The notes: generated by a model not told the origin, from the sequence alone. A stretch of 64,000 nt of DNA from Pseudoalteromonas luteoviolacea (GCF_000814765.1 NZ_JWIC01000006.1:62001-126000), one strand, 5' to 3'. Shown: positions 8,339-17,845, numbered from the stretch's first letter. Made by a program: numbers and translations.

Positions 8339-10351
8339 ATGAAAGCAACAACAGAATTTCGGTCTGTTATTCTGGCAGTTCTGTTTGGATTTTTGGTTGC
8401 CTGCTTTTTTGTATCTCACAGTATACATGCGAATTTAGCCAGTGAGCGACATGGACAAAAAGTGGTGATAGATGCGTCAATGTCAAAGATTGAATTGACA
8501 GGCTTAGAGCAGTATGTTGAGGCATTGATTGAACGGGGGATAGCGCAACATACCATACCCGGAGTGACTGTCTCTATTGTTAAAGACGATAAGATAGTGA
8601 TGCTCAAAGGATACGGTTTTAGCGATGTCAGTAGTCAAAAAATGGTGAACCCTCATACGACTTTGTTTCGCATTGGCTCAATTACAAAAACAATGACCGC
8701 GATTGCGGTTATGCAGTTAGTGGAGCAGGGAAAACTCGCATTAGATGTTGATATAAATGAATACCTCACCGAATTTAAAATCCCTGACACCTTCGAAGAC
8801 CCTATCACTATTGCCGCTTTATTGAGCCATCGAGCGGGGTTTGAGGAAGCTGATGCTGGCAATTTATTAAGTGGTCATGCCGAAGAGGTGTTGAGTACAT
8901 CGCAGTATTTGGCGACCTACATGCCGAGTAGAGTTTGGCCCGTAGGTTACAATATGTCTTATTCGAATTATGGGTTTGGTTTATTGGGCTATTTGGTGGA
9001 GTTAAAGTCTGGTTTAGATTTAGCCACTTACATGGAGCAACACATTTTTTCTCCGTTAGGTATGCATAACACCACACTGCGAGAGCCGCTGGGATCTGAG
9101 GCGACATCTATGCAGCGCGCTTTGCAAGCGCACTTAGCAACAGGCTACTTCAAAGACACAGCGGGACGAAATTTAGCGAAACCTTTTGAGTTTATAGGGC
9201 ATATCGGCGGTGCGGGCGCTGTGTCAGCCACAGCAGAGAATATGGCATTGTATATGCGCTCGCTGCTGCAAGAACGACGTGGGCTAGTCTCACCGCTTAC
9301 CGACAGCATAATGAAACAGAGGTTGTATGACGATAGAGTGCTTGCTACAGGGGTTGCACATGGCATGTTCGAAGGTAATATCAGGGGATATAAGTACTAC
9401 CATCACTCGGGTGCAACGCTGACTTTCTCTGCCAATATGATTGTCTTTCCTGAAATACAGCTCGGTATTTTTATTGCTAGTAATATGGTGGGGGGCGCTG
9501 CTCAGTTAGCAGACTTCTTACCTAGGGCTATTCTTAATAAATACTATAAAAGCCTGCCTATACAAATAGACGAATCGCCTCAATTGGGCGCATATAATCA
9601 ATTTATGACAGCGCCAATTGTGAAGCGTCAATTAGAAGAATATACTGGCTCTTGGTTGAGTACGCGTCGTTCATATACTCAATTAGAAAAAGTGTCGGCT
9701 TTAGACAGTTCAGTGATCATTTCCCTTGATGCACAAGGCCAGTTGGTTATGCGCCGCTTGGGAAGTCATACTAAATTTGCGCTTAAACGACTCAAAGAAA
9801 ACGTATTTCAAGCGCAGTCAGATCAGGGTTCTATATTTTATTTTTATCCTGACAGTTCAGGGGAGATAACGCGTTTTTCAGCAAGTATGTGGTCTGGTGA
9901 CTATGAGAGAGTAAGCTTGTTCCATAGTCCATTTTTCTTTTATTTTGTCTTGATCCTTGCGTCATTACTGTCTTTGTCCACCCTGTTACTGACGAGTCTT
10001 CAAAAGCGTCGAGCTAAAACCCTCCATGTATTTAAAAAAGTGACACGTATCGTTGCCGGATTGTTACTGCTTACTGTGATAGGCTTTATTTTTATGAACT
10101 CTGGTCTCGTTTTAGACGAGTATAACTTCCTGATTAATTTCCCGACATTGGAAGTAAAGCTGTTACTTTACTTGGTACTGGTTATTGCGCTTTTGACGTT
10201 AGTCAAAGTGGTGGGACTCGCATATATTTGGCGTCATGAAGAGTCTGGGATGTTATATAAGATCCATTATTCGATGTTTACTTTGAGTTGCTTCAGTTTT
10301 CTGTATGTATTTTGGGTATGGAATGCGATAGGCTTTAATTATGTCAATTAA
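8339..10351 (+). CDS. Membrane-bound serine hydrolase, beta-lactamase fold, C-terminal membrane helices
   Basis: This 670-residue protein begins with a hydrophobic signal/anchor (10-30). A beta-lactamase-related domain covers about 55-400, with SxxK = S114-I-T-K117, YxN = Y208-S-N210 and the third motif H356-S-G358. A soluble linker follows (about 420-520), then roughly four hydrophobic segments from about 533 to the end. This arrangement matches penicillin-binding-protein-like serine hydrolases that carry a C-terminal membrane module. Likely substrates are esters or D-amino acid peptides at the outer face of the inner membrane. AAGG precedes the ATG and a terminator hairpin follows at 10410. 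Confidence 0.9.
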   Translation: MKATTEFRSVILAVLFGFLVACFFVSHSIHANLASERHGQKVVIDASMSKIELTGLEQYVEALIERGIAQHTIPGVTVSIVKDDKIVMLKGYGFSDVSSQKMVNPHTTLFRIGSITKTMTAIAVMQLVEQGKLALDVDINEYLTEFKIPDTFEDPITIAALLSHRAGFEEADAGNLLSGHAEEVLSTSQYLATYMPSRVWPVGYNMSYSNYGFGLLGYLVELKSGLDLATYMEQHIFSPLGMHNTTLREPLGSEATSMQRALQAHLATGYFKDTAGRNLAKPFEFIGHIGGAGAVSATAENMALYMRSLLQERRGLVSPLTDSIMKQRLYDDRVLATGVAHGMFEGNIRGYKYYHHSGATLTFSANMIVFPEIQLGIFIASNMVGGAAQLADFLPRAILNKYYKSLPIQIDESPQLGAYNQFMTAPIVKRQLEEYTGSWLSTRRSYTQLEKVSALDSSVIISLDAQGQLVMRRLGSHTKFALKRLKENVFQAQSDQGSIFYFYPDSSGEITRFSASMWSGDYERVSLFHSPFFFYFVLILASLLSLSTLLLTSLQKRRAKTLHVFKKVTRIVAGLLLLTVIGFIFMNSGLVLDEYNFLINFPTLEVKLLLYLVLVIALLTLVKVVGLAYIWRHEESGMLYKIHYSMFTLSCFSFLYVFWVWNAIGFNYVN

Positions 10352-10409
10352 AGCCATACTTTGCGCGATATGGGCGCAAGTTGAACGCTGGGCAAATTAA
10401 TGTGTGTAT

Positions 10410-10453
10410 ACCCGCCTACTCAGAGTAATTAACAAAGAGTAAGTGGGTGTTTT
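10410..10453 (+). terminator. Terminator after the membrane-bound serine hydrolase
   Basis: ACCCGCCTACTC (10410-10421) pairs with GAGTAAGTGGGT (10437-10448) with one wobble and one mismatch, and is followed by GTTTT. It lies 58 bases after the stop codon, between convergent genes. Confidence 0.6.
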
Positions 10454-10471
10454 CTATATGACTATGACGGC

Positions 10472-10488
10472 AACAAGGTCACCTTGTT
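10472..10488. other. 17-bp perfect palindrome at a gene end
   Basis: AACAAGGT-C-ACCTTGTT is a perfect 8+1+8 palindrome. It overlaps the stop codon of the minus-strand hydrolase, at the meeting point of two convergent genes. With a one-base centre it would fold as a short hairpin or be a two-fold protein site; I see no T tract. Confidence 0.4.
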
Positions 10489-12031
10489 ATTCGCTTACCT
10501 TTTTTAGGTTTAAGTCATGAAAGTTATAGGAAAAGTCAGTACTACGACTTATCGCTTTCATTTTGAATCCCGAGATATTCCCTTCAAAATCAACGTCAAA
10601 GTTAACAAAGGCATCAGCATTAAGTGTTCTGTCAGTCCATTTGGCGGCAAATCGATTGCCTTGCAGGTGAACCAAGGCCCCCCTCAGCGCTTTACCGCGA
10701 GAGAATTCAATTAATAACTTTTCGTCAGACACAATGACTTTAACACTACCATACCAGTCATCTTGGTAAGTGCCTGCGTATTGACTCAGCGCTAAAGGCG
10801 GCTTAGTTGAACTTAATTCGAGTGGCTTCTCGGCCTTATTTTGTTGTTTTAGGTACTCTTTGTAACGTTTATTACCTTCTATATAAACATCAATGTAATC
10901 GGTTGGCTGTTGTTCAATGTAGTGTTCTAATATCGTTGCCGTCAGTCCTTGCGCCGCGCGCGACCACTGATTAGTTAGCGCTATCACGGCGATGTCTTTT
11001 TCAGGTAGAAAAGCGATATGAGAAGTCATGCCTTGCACAGCACCGCCATGTGACGCATGTAAATGACCATGGAAGTCTTTTAAGCGCCACCCCAGACCAT
11101 ATGCTTGAAAGTGAGTTTGCGCATATTTTTGGTCAATGTAGGAGACTTTTTGCAATGTAACTGATTTCCACATTTCTTTCTGCTGTTGTTCTGTGATTAA
11201 TACTTGCCCTTCAGGTAATTTACCTTTGGATAGGAACATTTGCGCCCACTTGGCCATACCTGTTATGTCGCAATTGATGTGTTCATCGTCTTTGAAAAAG
11301 GTGGTTTTTAATTGCCCATTGACTGCCATGTGAGGTATGGCACGTTTATCTTTTTGCGTAATTCGTTTGGGGCTGGCTACGCATCCGGTCATTTTTAAAG
11401 GTGAAATCAACGCTTTTTCCACGTATTGATCCCAAGGCATTTTAGTGACGACGCGAATCACTTCTTCCGCAACGGTATACATTAAGTTGTTATAGGAATA
11501 CTCAGATCTAAATGAGCTTGTTGGCTTTAGGTACTTTAATGCGGCAATAATTTCGTCTGGTTGAGCGTGTGCGTCTGGCCATTGCAACAGGTCTCCTGCT
11601 CCAAGTGGTAAACCTGAGCGGTGGGTTAATAAGTCCCTAATGGTAAATTCTCGCGTGACCCAAGGGTCATACATTTGAAAGTGAGGGAGGTGGTCAATGA
11701 CTTTGTCATCCCAGCTGAGTTTACCCTCGTCAACTAATCGCGCAAATGCCGCGGTTAAAAATGATTTAGAAATGGAGGCAACTTGAAATAACGTGTCTGT
11801 ATCTACAGGTGTATTTGTTTCAATTGATTGAACCCCATGTCCTTTGGCGTACAAGACTTCATTACCGCTCACCACGGCTAAAGCGATACCTGGAATATTG
11901 AGTTTACCCATTGCTTTTTCGACCAAGGCATCAATTTGCTTGTGCTCTAGTGTTGAGCCAAAACACGTTGGTGTAAAAAGAAATTGTGACAAGATAATGC
12001 CTGTAAAAATTGAGTTTTTGATATAGTTCAT
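10487..12031 (-). CDS. Secreted serine hydrolase (beta-lactamase/esterase EstB type) with DUF3471-like C-terminus
   Basis: This 514-residue protein has a signal peptide (about 1-25) and a beta-lactamase-related catalytic domain at about 30-385. Motifs are S86-I-S-K89, Y180-N-N182 and H328-G-G330, all complete. The C-terminal 100 residues (LSQYAGTYQDDWYGSVKV onward) match the DUF3471-type beta-barrel often attached to this family. It probably acts in the periplasm as an esterase or D-aminopeptidase; the substrate is unknown. It is divergent from the LytTR membrane regulator at 12107, 75 bp away, which suggests it may be that regulator's target. Confidence 0.9.
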   Translation of the reverse strand: MNYIKNSIFTGIILSQFLFTPTCFGSTLEHKQIDALVEKAMGKLNIPGIALAVVSGNEVLYAKGHGVQSIETNTPVDTDTLFQVASISKSFLTAAFARLVDEGKLSWDDKVIDHLPHFQMYDPWVTREFTIRDLLTHRSGLPLGAGDLLQWPDAHAQPDEIIAALKYLKPTSSFRSEYSYNNLMYTVAEEVIRVVTKMPWDQYVEKALISPLKMTGCVASPKRITQKDKRAIPHMAVNGQLKTTFFKDDEHINCDITGMAKWAQMFLSKGKLPEGQVLITEQQQKEMWKSVTLQKVSYIDQKYAQTHFQAYGLGWRLKDFHGHLHASHGGAVQGMTSHIAFLPEKDIAVIALTNQWSRAAQGLTATILEHYIEQQPTDYIDVYIEGNKRYKEYLKQQNKAEKPLELSSTKPPLALSQYAGTYQDDWYGSVKVIVSDEKLLIEFSRGKALRGALVHLQGNRFAAKWTDRTLNADAFVNFDVDFEGNISGFKMKAISRSTDFSYNFHDLNLKKVSE

Positions 12032-12106
12032 TAATATTCGCCCATTGAAGCAATTTAATCATTAGTAAGGACATTAACAATTACTTCTTATCTTTCTAGT
12101 ACTTAT

Positions 12107-13696
12107 ATGCAAGCGGTAGGGTATTTTCTGCAAGTGGCAGTGAGGTATCTTGGGTTCTTCTCAATAAGTACAAAGCAGTGGTGGTTTTCAACCAATACGC
12201 TGAAGACTATACTATTTTTTGTATTTGCTTTGCTTTTTATTTCTCATAAAGTCCATGCTGATAACTTTAATAAGTATTTTATTCAAGAGGTTACGGTGTG
12301 TTATGACGATGTTGGTGGGCTAACAGCTGCGAATTTTTTTGAGCAAAAGTGTGAGCAAGTATCGTTAGATAAAGTCGAGCCTACCAGCAAACTCATTTGG
12401 ATAGGTACATCTTTTGACTTGGATTTACCAAAATTGACCGATAAACCATTGGGACTGTTCTTTTCTGCCAAAGCATCTGGGGAGTTTTATTTGAATGGGC
12501 AGTTAATTGGTAGTAACGGTACTCCCTCACTCACCAAAGAGGGTGAGATAGAAGGGGTGATGGATACGGTGATATATGTGCCTAAAGAGCTCATTAAAAA
12601 ACGCCAAAATGAGTGGGTAGTAAAACTCTCTGCACATCATAGTCGTCACACAATGAGTAATTTTATTTCGTTTGCGATTTTTACTCAGTATGAGTCTCCA
12701 CAAGATATTGTGTTACGAAACTATTTACCATCCTTTGTTCCTTTAGGGGTTTTGTTCATTGGTTTTGTGTTTTCTTGTGCATTGGCTGCGCTTCAATCAA
12801 AACGTCAACGTAATGTTTTATTGCCTATTTTTGCGCTACTTGTGGCGCTTCAGTTGTTAGTAGAGGTGTCTAGAGGATTGATATCATATGAATATTCTTT
12901 TCAAGACACGAGACTATTGGCTATCTTATTGTTAAGCATCCTAAGTGGACAGTGTCTGTTGCTCTATACAATACGTAGTTTTGTGAGACAGGGTCAATGG
13001 ATTTGGTTTGCGCTTTCAATGTCATTCACACTGGTCATAGTATATTTTGGAGCGACAATTGAAGACAAGACTGTGCTGGCTTTTCAAATACCTGCTGGAA
13101 TATGTTTATTAATTACTGGGTACGAATCATATCGTAAGCACGCGCTTGCCATTCAACACGCAACTGCTTTTTTTGTTTTCTCCGTGGCCATAGCTGCGAA
13201 GCCAAATGCATTTCTAGACATATATTATTATTATTTTGTGGCTTTTTTACTGGTGTTTTTTTCTATACAACACGCGGTTGCTTACAAAGTGGAGAAATCA
13301 CAGAAGTTACTTGCGCAAGCGAACGCTCAGCGGCTGCAACATGCATTAGATGAATACAAAGAGCAGCAGCAACCCTCAAAAATTAAATTAAACCTTTCAG
13401 GCAAGATTGAGTGGGTATCAAGTGATCTAATATGCTTTGTAAAAGGGGCGCGGGATTATGTGGAAATCACGCTTTCAGATGGGAGGTGCCTTCTTCACAA
13501 TGAGGGGCTTGCGATAATGGAAGATAAATTACCCGCGACTTTCTTGAGAGTTCATCGCTCATATATTGCCAATAAACACTTTATTCAGTCATTAGAAAAG
13601 TTGTCTTCAGGTGGTGGTAACCTCTCATTAACTACTGGTGACAGTTTACCAGTGAGCAGGAGAATTATGCCAAAGGTGAAGGTGCAACTTAATTGA
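12107..13696 (+). CDS. Membrane-bound LytTR family transcriptional regulator
   Basis: This 529-residue protein has an N-terminal hydrophobic segment (about 35-51, ending KVHA), an extracytoplasmic beta-rich domain (about 55-200), seven or so membrane helices (about 205-390), a short coiled region and a C-terminal LytTR DNA-binding domain (about 425-529: FVKGARDYVEITLSDG, FLRVHRSYIANKHFI, LPVSRRI). The plan resembles 7TMR-DISM receptors fused directly to LytTR, a one-component sensor that binds DNA from the membrane. The true start may be later, because the first 30 residues look non-native. It is divergent from the serine hydrolase at 10487. Confidence 0.88.
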   Translation: MQAVGYFLQVAVRYLGFFSISTKQWWFSTNTLKTILFFVFALLFISHKVHADNFNKYFIQEVTVCYDDVGGLTAANFFEQKCEQVSLDKVEPTSKLIWIGTSFDLDLPKLTDKPLGLFFSAKASGEFYLNGQLIGSNGTPSLTKEGEIEGVMDTVIYVPKELIKKRQNEWVVKLSAHHSRHTMSNFISFAIFTQYESPQDIVLRNYLPSFVPLGVLFIGFVFSCALAALQSKRQRNVLLPIFALLVALQLLVEVSRGLISYEYSFQDTRLLAILLLSILSGQCLLLYTIRSFVRQGQWIWFALSMSFTLVIVYFGATIEDKTVLAFQIPAGICLLITGYESYRKHALAIQHATAFFVFSVAIAAKPNAFLDIYYYYFVAFLLVFFSIQHAVAYKVEKSQKLLAQANAQRLQHALDEYKEQQQPSKIKLNLSGKIEWVSSDLICFVKGARDYVEITLSDGRCLLHNEGLAIMEDKLPATFLRVHRSYIANKHFIQSLEKLSSGGGNLSLTTGDSLPVSRRIMPKVKVQLN

Positions 13697-13893
13697 TAAA
13701 TGTAACCAGTATTCTAGGTGGTTAAATTATACCCTGCTGATTTTTTATTTTTCAATGCTTATATAAAATCACTATATAAAATATAGCTTCACTATTTTAA
13801 TTTGATTTAAGCTAAATGATTAATGTAGGATCCGTGCGCTCAAAATTTGGATTAAATTTTGGTGCTAGAATGGTTTTAATATTGGAGTAGTAT

Positions 13894-14442
13894 ATGAAAG
13901 TTAAAGTGTTATTTTTGCTTGCGAGCTTGTTTTTAGCTGGGTGTGCATCTGGCCCTAGTGAACTGGAGATTGAACAAGCGGTAAATAGTTTTGAGTTGAA
14001 GCCAGTTTCTGAGGGTAAAGCACGAGTTTATATATACTATAGAATGTCTAGTCATGAGCTTGGGGATATTGCTTTTAGTCTTTCACCGGATGGAGACTTT
14101 GTCGGCAAAGTTTTTTACGATGAGCACACAACATTTGAAGTACCTGCTGGTGAAAACACCATTTATTATAGAGGTTTTGGCAAGTCCAATAAGGGAGTTC
14201 ACCTTGACTCGGAAAAGTTTACTTTTGATGAAGGTAAGACTTATATTTTAAACGTGGTACATGGCACTATTTTTAATCAATATGCAGATGATGGCCAGAG
14301 CTTGATCAGTTCCTTAAACTTAAGAAAAAATCAAAATGCAGCAATCTACTACTTGGCTAAAACAAAAGAAGCATCAAGCAGTGAGATATGTTTAAGCGAG
14401 AAAAGCGTTAGTCTGTTTAAAGTTGTTTTTTGTGGTCAGTGA
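13894..14442 (+). CDS. Lipoprotein with DUF2846-like domain
   Basis: This 182-residue protein has a lipoprotein signal with lipobox LAGC (Cys17). Residues about 42-135 (KARVYIYYRMSS, GKVFYDEHTTFEVPAGENTIYY) follow the DUF2846 pattern of a short beta-sandwich in lipoproteins. GGAG lies six bases upstream of the ATG. It is likely held in the envelope; its function is unknown. It is followed by a convergent gene. Confidence 0.75.
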   Translation: MKVKVLFLLASLFLAGCASGPSELEIEQAVNSFELKPVSEGKARVYIYYRMSSHELGDIAFSLSPDGDFVGKVFYDEHTTFEVPAGENTIYYRGFGKSNKGVHLDSEKFTFDEGKTYILNVVHGTIFNQYADDGQSLISSLNLRKNQNAAIYYLAKTKEASSSEICLSEKSVSLFKVVFCGQ

Positions 14443-14582
14443 CCGAGTAACTTGATTTACTTTAGGAGAAGAGGGCTAGGGTGTGGTTTTCTTTTATGTT
14501 GAATGACCCCACTATTGCAAGTGCTCCATTATGTATAGCTCTCTCTTTTATGAAAGTATGGCAGGTCAGCTGGTAATGGAAA

Positions 14583-14612
14583 GTGCACAGTGGTTTTTAG
14601 TCCATTGTGCAC
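14583..14612. terminator. Hairpin between convergent genes
   Basis: GTGCACAGTGG pairs with CCATTGTGCAC (11 bp, one wobble, 8-base loop). It lies 46 bases beyond the stop of the minus-strand TPR lipoprotein; on that strand TTTCC follows. It probably ends that transcript. Confidence 0.5.
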
Positions 14613-14658
14613 ACGCCCCTTAGGGTTGATTATAAATGTCTCTTTAAAGTCTTCTAGA

Positions 14659-15822
14659 TCACTTGTGAGCGTTACCTCTGGGAATTGAATCTCTTTTAGC
14701 TTGGAACAAAGCTCGTTTTTCTGGGTCGGATGATTTTTCAACTGCTTTAGCAAGAAACTGTTCGGTTTTTTCTTTATTACCTTGCGTGTTATAAAGTTTA
14801 GCAAGTTCAAAGTAAGGTTCTGGTATATAGGGCGTTTCATAAATAACTTCTTCAAGTTGTTTGATCGCCTTTTTATATTGGCCTTTATCAATCGCTCTTT
14901 GAGCCAATTGAATTTTATCAAATGGTGTTGATACGTTACTCTCTAGTAGACTTTCTAAGCGACTAATTAGTGAGCTATCAGACTGACTCTTTGCGACCAA
15001 TAGATAATTTGATAACAAGTTTGGACTAGTAAAATGATTTTCCACAGCATATTGATAAATTGTATTAGCCTGCTCGGTTTGTCCACTGCGGCGATGCAAT
15101 ACAGCGGCAATATTGATTAGCTCAGGGTGATAAGGTCGATAGTATAAAGCTCTTTTAAGCAAACTATAGCTTTGATTAAATTGCTCGCTGATCAGTGCAT
15201 CAACCGCTTTGTTCGCATAATATTTTGAAACAAGGTCTTGGTAAGTCGCGTTGTTTATAAAAAAGCTATCTTGTGCTGGAAAATAATCTACAACGGTACC
15301 AGCACGAAGAATGACAAATGCGCCTGGTTGTAATGGTTTTTCTGGTGCTAATAACTTGGTACGGAAGTGATTGGAAATTAAAATGGTATCTTTGTTTTTG
15401 CGAAACACAGGCATAGTGCCCACTTCAATGAAGGTCGTATCTACCTTGGCTAAGGATGCATAGGCCTGTGTGAGTATTGCCAAAGATATGCAGTTGCCTT
15501 CATTTCTCGTTAAAGACTCTTTAGCTGTCAACGTCTCACCATCATAAGTAAAGTTATCTAAGCGGTTTTCGAGATATTTAAAGATGGCTTTGTCTGGTCT
15601 CACGCCTTGCGCTAGTGCATTGTGATAAAAAGCTAAGAACTTGTCTCTTTCGTATTTCGGTAGGTCAAAGATTTGCTGTTCATTGATTGTTGGCGCATCT
15701 TCAAAGGCGTGATTGCTCAAAAGCTCTGTGACTGGTGGTATATCGGCAACGACTGAGGTGTTAGTACTGGAGCAAGCCGTTAGCGATAATACAAAGATTA
15801 ATAAAAGTATGCGATTAATCAC
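14659..15822 (-). CDS. Lipoprotein with transglutaminase-like and TPR domains
   Basis: This protein of about 387 residues begins VINRILLLIFVLSLTACSS, a lipoprotein signal with lipobox LTAC. The following domain has NEGNCISLAILTQAY, with a Cys in the context of transglutaminase/papain-like folds, and a matching ISNHF His. The C-terminal half holds TPR-like repeats (about residues 205-380) that would bind partner proteins. The longest frame begins at 15861, but AAAGGAG lies six bases before the GTG at 15822, and that start gives the proper lipid signal. It likely acts in the periplasm; its target is unknown. Confidence 0.82.
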   Translation of the reverse strand: MINRILLLIFVLSLTACSSTNTSVVADIPPVTELLSNHAFEDAPTINEQQIFDLPKYERDKFLAFYHNALAQGVRPDKAIFKYLENRLDNFTYDGETLTAKESLTRNEGNCISLAILTQAYASLAKVDTTFIEVGTMPVFRKNKDTILISNHFRTKLLAPEKPLQPGAFVILRAGTVVDYFPAQDSFFINNATYQDLVSKYYANKAVDALISEQFNQSYSLLKRALYYRPYHPELINIAAVLHRRSGQTEQANTIYQYAVENHFTSPNLLSNYLLVAKSQSDSSLISRLESLLESNVSTPFDKIQLAQRAIDKGQYKKAIKQLEEVIYETPYIPEPYFELAKLYNTQGNKEKTEQFLAKAVEKSSDPEKRALFQAKRDSIPRGNAHK

Positions 15823-16220
15823 GAGAACTCCTTTAAAGTGAATGTTTTTAATATATGCCACGAACTAAAGTTTTTATCAACTTATTGCATAATATTAAAA
15901 TTGAGTTCGTTTTAAATATCGCCACATGTTAAATGCGTGTGCTTTGTGATTTTTTAAGTGAAATTTGTTATTTTTTTGGTTTATATTATTAACTTGGTTT
16001 TTAAAGAGGGGATATATTGAATAACGCATAAGGATTAATCAGGGTTATTAATGATGTGAGCGTGAACTTGAGCGTTTGACTTATCTATTTGGTTTTTGCC
16101 ATTGCGCATCTTGTGGGAAGGTGGTTGAATCATAGCCAAAATAATGTACATGGTGAGTCAGCGAGCATTTTGGCAATGATAGCTGATGACGTTAGTGTTA
16201 AGGATAGCTAGGTATAAATT
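15823..16220. other. Intergenic region, about 400 bp, nothing recognised
   Basis: The region is AT-rich and lies between divergent genes. No gene, clear hairpin or repeat was found; promoters for both sides must be here. Confidence 0.4.
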
Positions 16221-16715
16221 ATGAAAGCAGTCGTTCTAAATCTCAGTCTTGACGATGAAAAGAAGATAGCCGATGAGTACGAGTTAGTCATAGGAAACGG
16301 TTATGAGCTGATTGAGCGTGCACGCAGTATACGTTATGAGGTGTTTACCAAAGAACAAAATATTGCGACAGAGTTAGATCATGATGGTTTAGATGAAGAG
16401 TCACTTCATGTACTGGTGAGTAATGAAGGGCGAGCCATTGCAACTGCACGTTTAACGGTGGGGATCAAGCAACAGTCGTCTATGACCAGAGTGGCAGTAT
16501 TAAAGGCTCATCGTTCTCAAGGTATTGCGACGACGGTAGTAAATGCATTAATAGAACACGCGAAAACGCTCAACATAGCGTCAATTCACATTCATGCTCA
16601 TAATTATTTAAGACAATTTTATGAAAAGCTTGGGTTTAGATTTATTGCAGAAGTTGAGGTCGTATGTGGGCATCAATTGATTGAAATGAAAATAAATCTT
16701 TGTGCTGATAGTTAG
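16221..16715 (+). CDS. GNAT family N-acetyltransferase
   Basis: This 164-residue cytosolic protein shows the GNAT fold: RSIRYEVFTKEQNI early on, motif A VAVLKAHRSQGIATTVV with the acetyl-CoA loop R98-S-Q-G-I-A103, and motif B ending NYLRQFYEKLGFRF. It resembles ElaA/YjcF-type acetyltransferases. The acceptor is unknown. The ATG has a weak AGG upstream. It is a single-gene unit. Confidence 0.88.
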   Translation: MKAVVLNLSLDDEKKIADEYELVIGNGYELIERARSIRYEVFTKEQNIATELDHDGLDEESLHVLVSNEGRAIATARLTVGIKQQSSMTRVAVLKAHRSQGIATTVVNALIEHAKTLNIASIHIHAHNYLRQFYEKLGFRFIAEVEVVCGHQLIEMKINLCADS

Positions 16716-16932
16716 AGTCATTAATTACAAGGTGGAATAAAATATCATCAATATTGAATGATGTTGGATTTTAAATGGGCTTTTTGGGGTAGAGTGGTGC
16801 CGGTTGCGAGTTTATTGGTCCACATCATAGTCTATATACACTTAAATTAAATATTTATTTCTTGAGTGTGAATTTTTGTTTAGCCACCACTGGAAACTTT
16901 TTTAACAAGCTTTTGCTTTCTTCACTTTATTC

Positions 16933-16938
16933 TTGACA
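16933..16938 (+). promoter_or_regulatory. Candidate -35 element upstream of the sodium channel
   Basis: A perfect TTGACA lies 77 bases before the preferred start at 17015. No good -10 sits at 16-18 bases; the AT-rich stretch that follows is only a weak match. Confidence 0.3.
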
Positions 16939-17014
16939 AATACGCTATTTAATTAAAAGATTGGCTATTATTCATATCATTAAAATTATAATTGTGACAC
17001 CTTCAAATAATTTG

Positions 17015-17797
17015 ATGTCGAAACTGACATCCATCGTAGAAGCCAAATCATTTCAAAACTTTTTGGTCGCTGTGATCCTGTTCAATGCAGTAACATTAGG
17101 TCTTGAGACAACTCAGTTTGGCAAAGATAATGCATTGTTATTGCATAAAATAGATACAGTCATCTTACTTATTTTTACCCTCGAGTTGTTACTTAAACTG
17201 ATTGTTTACCGACTTAAATTCTTTAAATCTGGTTGGAATTGCTTCGACTTTATTATCGTTGCGATATCTTGGATCCCTGCTGGTGGAGCACTTTCTGTTT
17301 TACGTGCATTTAGGATCCTCAGAGTCTTGAGGTTGTTCTCAATTGTGCCTCAGATGCGAAGAGTAATAGGAGCCTTGGGGCATTCATTACCTGGAATGGC
17401 ATCTGTTATTGGTGTGCTAGGTATCGTTTTTTATGTGTCAGCGGTTTTAACTACGAAATTATTTGGTCAACATCCAGATCCAAATATGCAAGAGTGGTTT
17501 GGTAGTCTGGGTGCATCAGCATATACACTTTTCCAAGTCATGACGCTGGAAAGTTGGTCTATGGGAATAGTGCGACCTACAATGGAGCTATTTCCTGAAT
17601 CTTGGCTATTTTTCGTGCCGTTTATCATTATCACCAGCTTTGCGGTATTAAATCTATTCATTGGTATTATTGTCGATGCGATGCAAGTGATGCATGACGA
17701 AGAAGTCAAAACAGAGCAAATGTCCGCAACCAAAGAAGACATTGATCGTCTTGAGGCCAAGCTGGATGAATTGTTGAAGCAGAAAAAACACGACTAA
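17015..17797 (+). CDS. Voltage-gated sodium channel, NaChBac/BacNav family
   Basis: This protein of about 260 residues has six transmembrane helices. The S4 sensor is LRAFRILRVLRLF with Arg at three-residue spacing, and the pore filter is TLESWS, the bacterial sodium channel signature. S6 is followed by a C-terminal coiled coil (EDIDRLEAKLDELLKQKK), which drives tetramer formation in the family. Channels of this kind influence motility and pH responses in alkaliphilic and marine bacteria. A TTG at 16961 would add 18 residues, but it falls next to the TTGACA promoter element, so the ATG at 17015 is preferred. Confidence 0.92.
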   Translation: MSKLTSIVEAKSFQNFLVAVILFNAVTLGLETTQFGKDNALLLHKIDTVILLIFTLELLLKLIVYRLKFFKSGWNCFDFIIVAISWIPAGGALSVLRAFRILRVLRLFSIVPQMRRVIGALGHSLPGMASVIGVLGIVFYVSAVLTTKLFGQHPDPNMQEWFGSLGASAYTLFQVMTLESWSMGIVRPTMELFPESWLFFVPFIIITSFAVLNLFIGIIVDAMQVMHDEEVKTEQMSATKEDIDRLEAKLDELLKQKKHD

Positions 17798-17803
17798 GTG
17801 TAA

Positions 17804-17845
17804 TTAAGTGGGTTGATGGGTTTAGGCACTCAACTCACTTAATAT
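17804..17845. terminator. Bidirectional terminator between channel and M20 genes
   Basis: TTAAGTGGGTTGA and TCAACTCACTTAA form a 13-bp stem with one wobble (17804-17816/17830-17842). It sits between convergent stop codons, seven bases after the channel stop. Confidence 0.7.

Noticed and set aside
8260..8445. Short plus-strand frame before the serine hydrolase
   Set aside because: It overlaps the start of the larger gene and has no supporting signal.
14529..14921. 130-residue minus-strand frame
   Set aside because: It overlaps the TPR lipoprotein in another frame and has no start site or domain.
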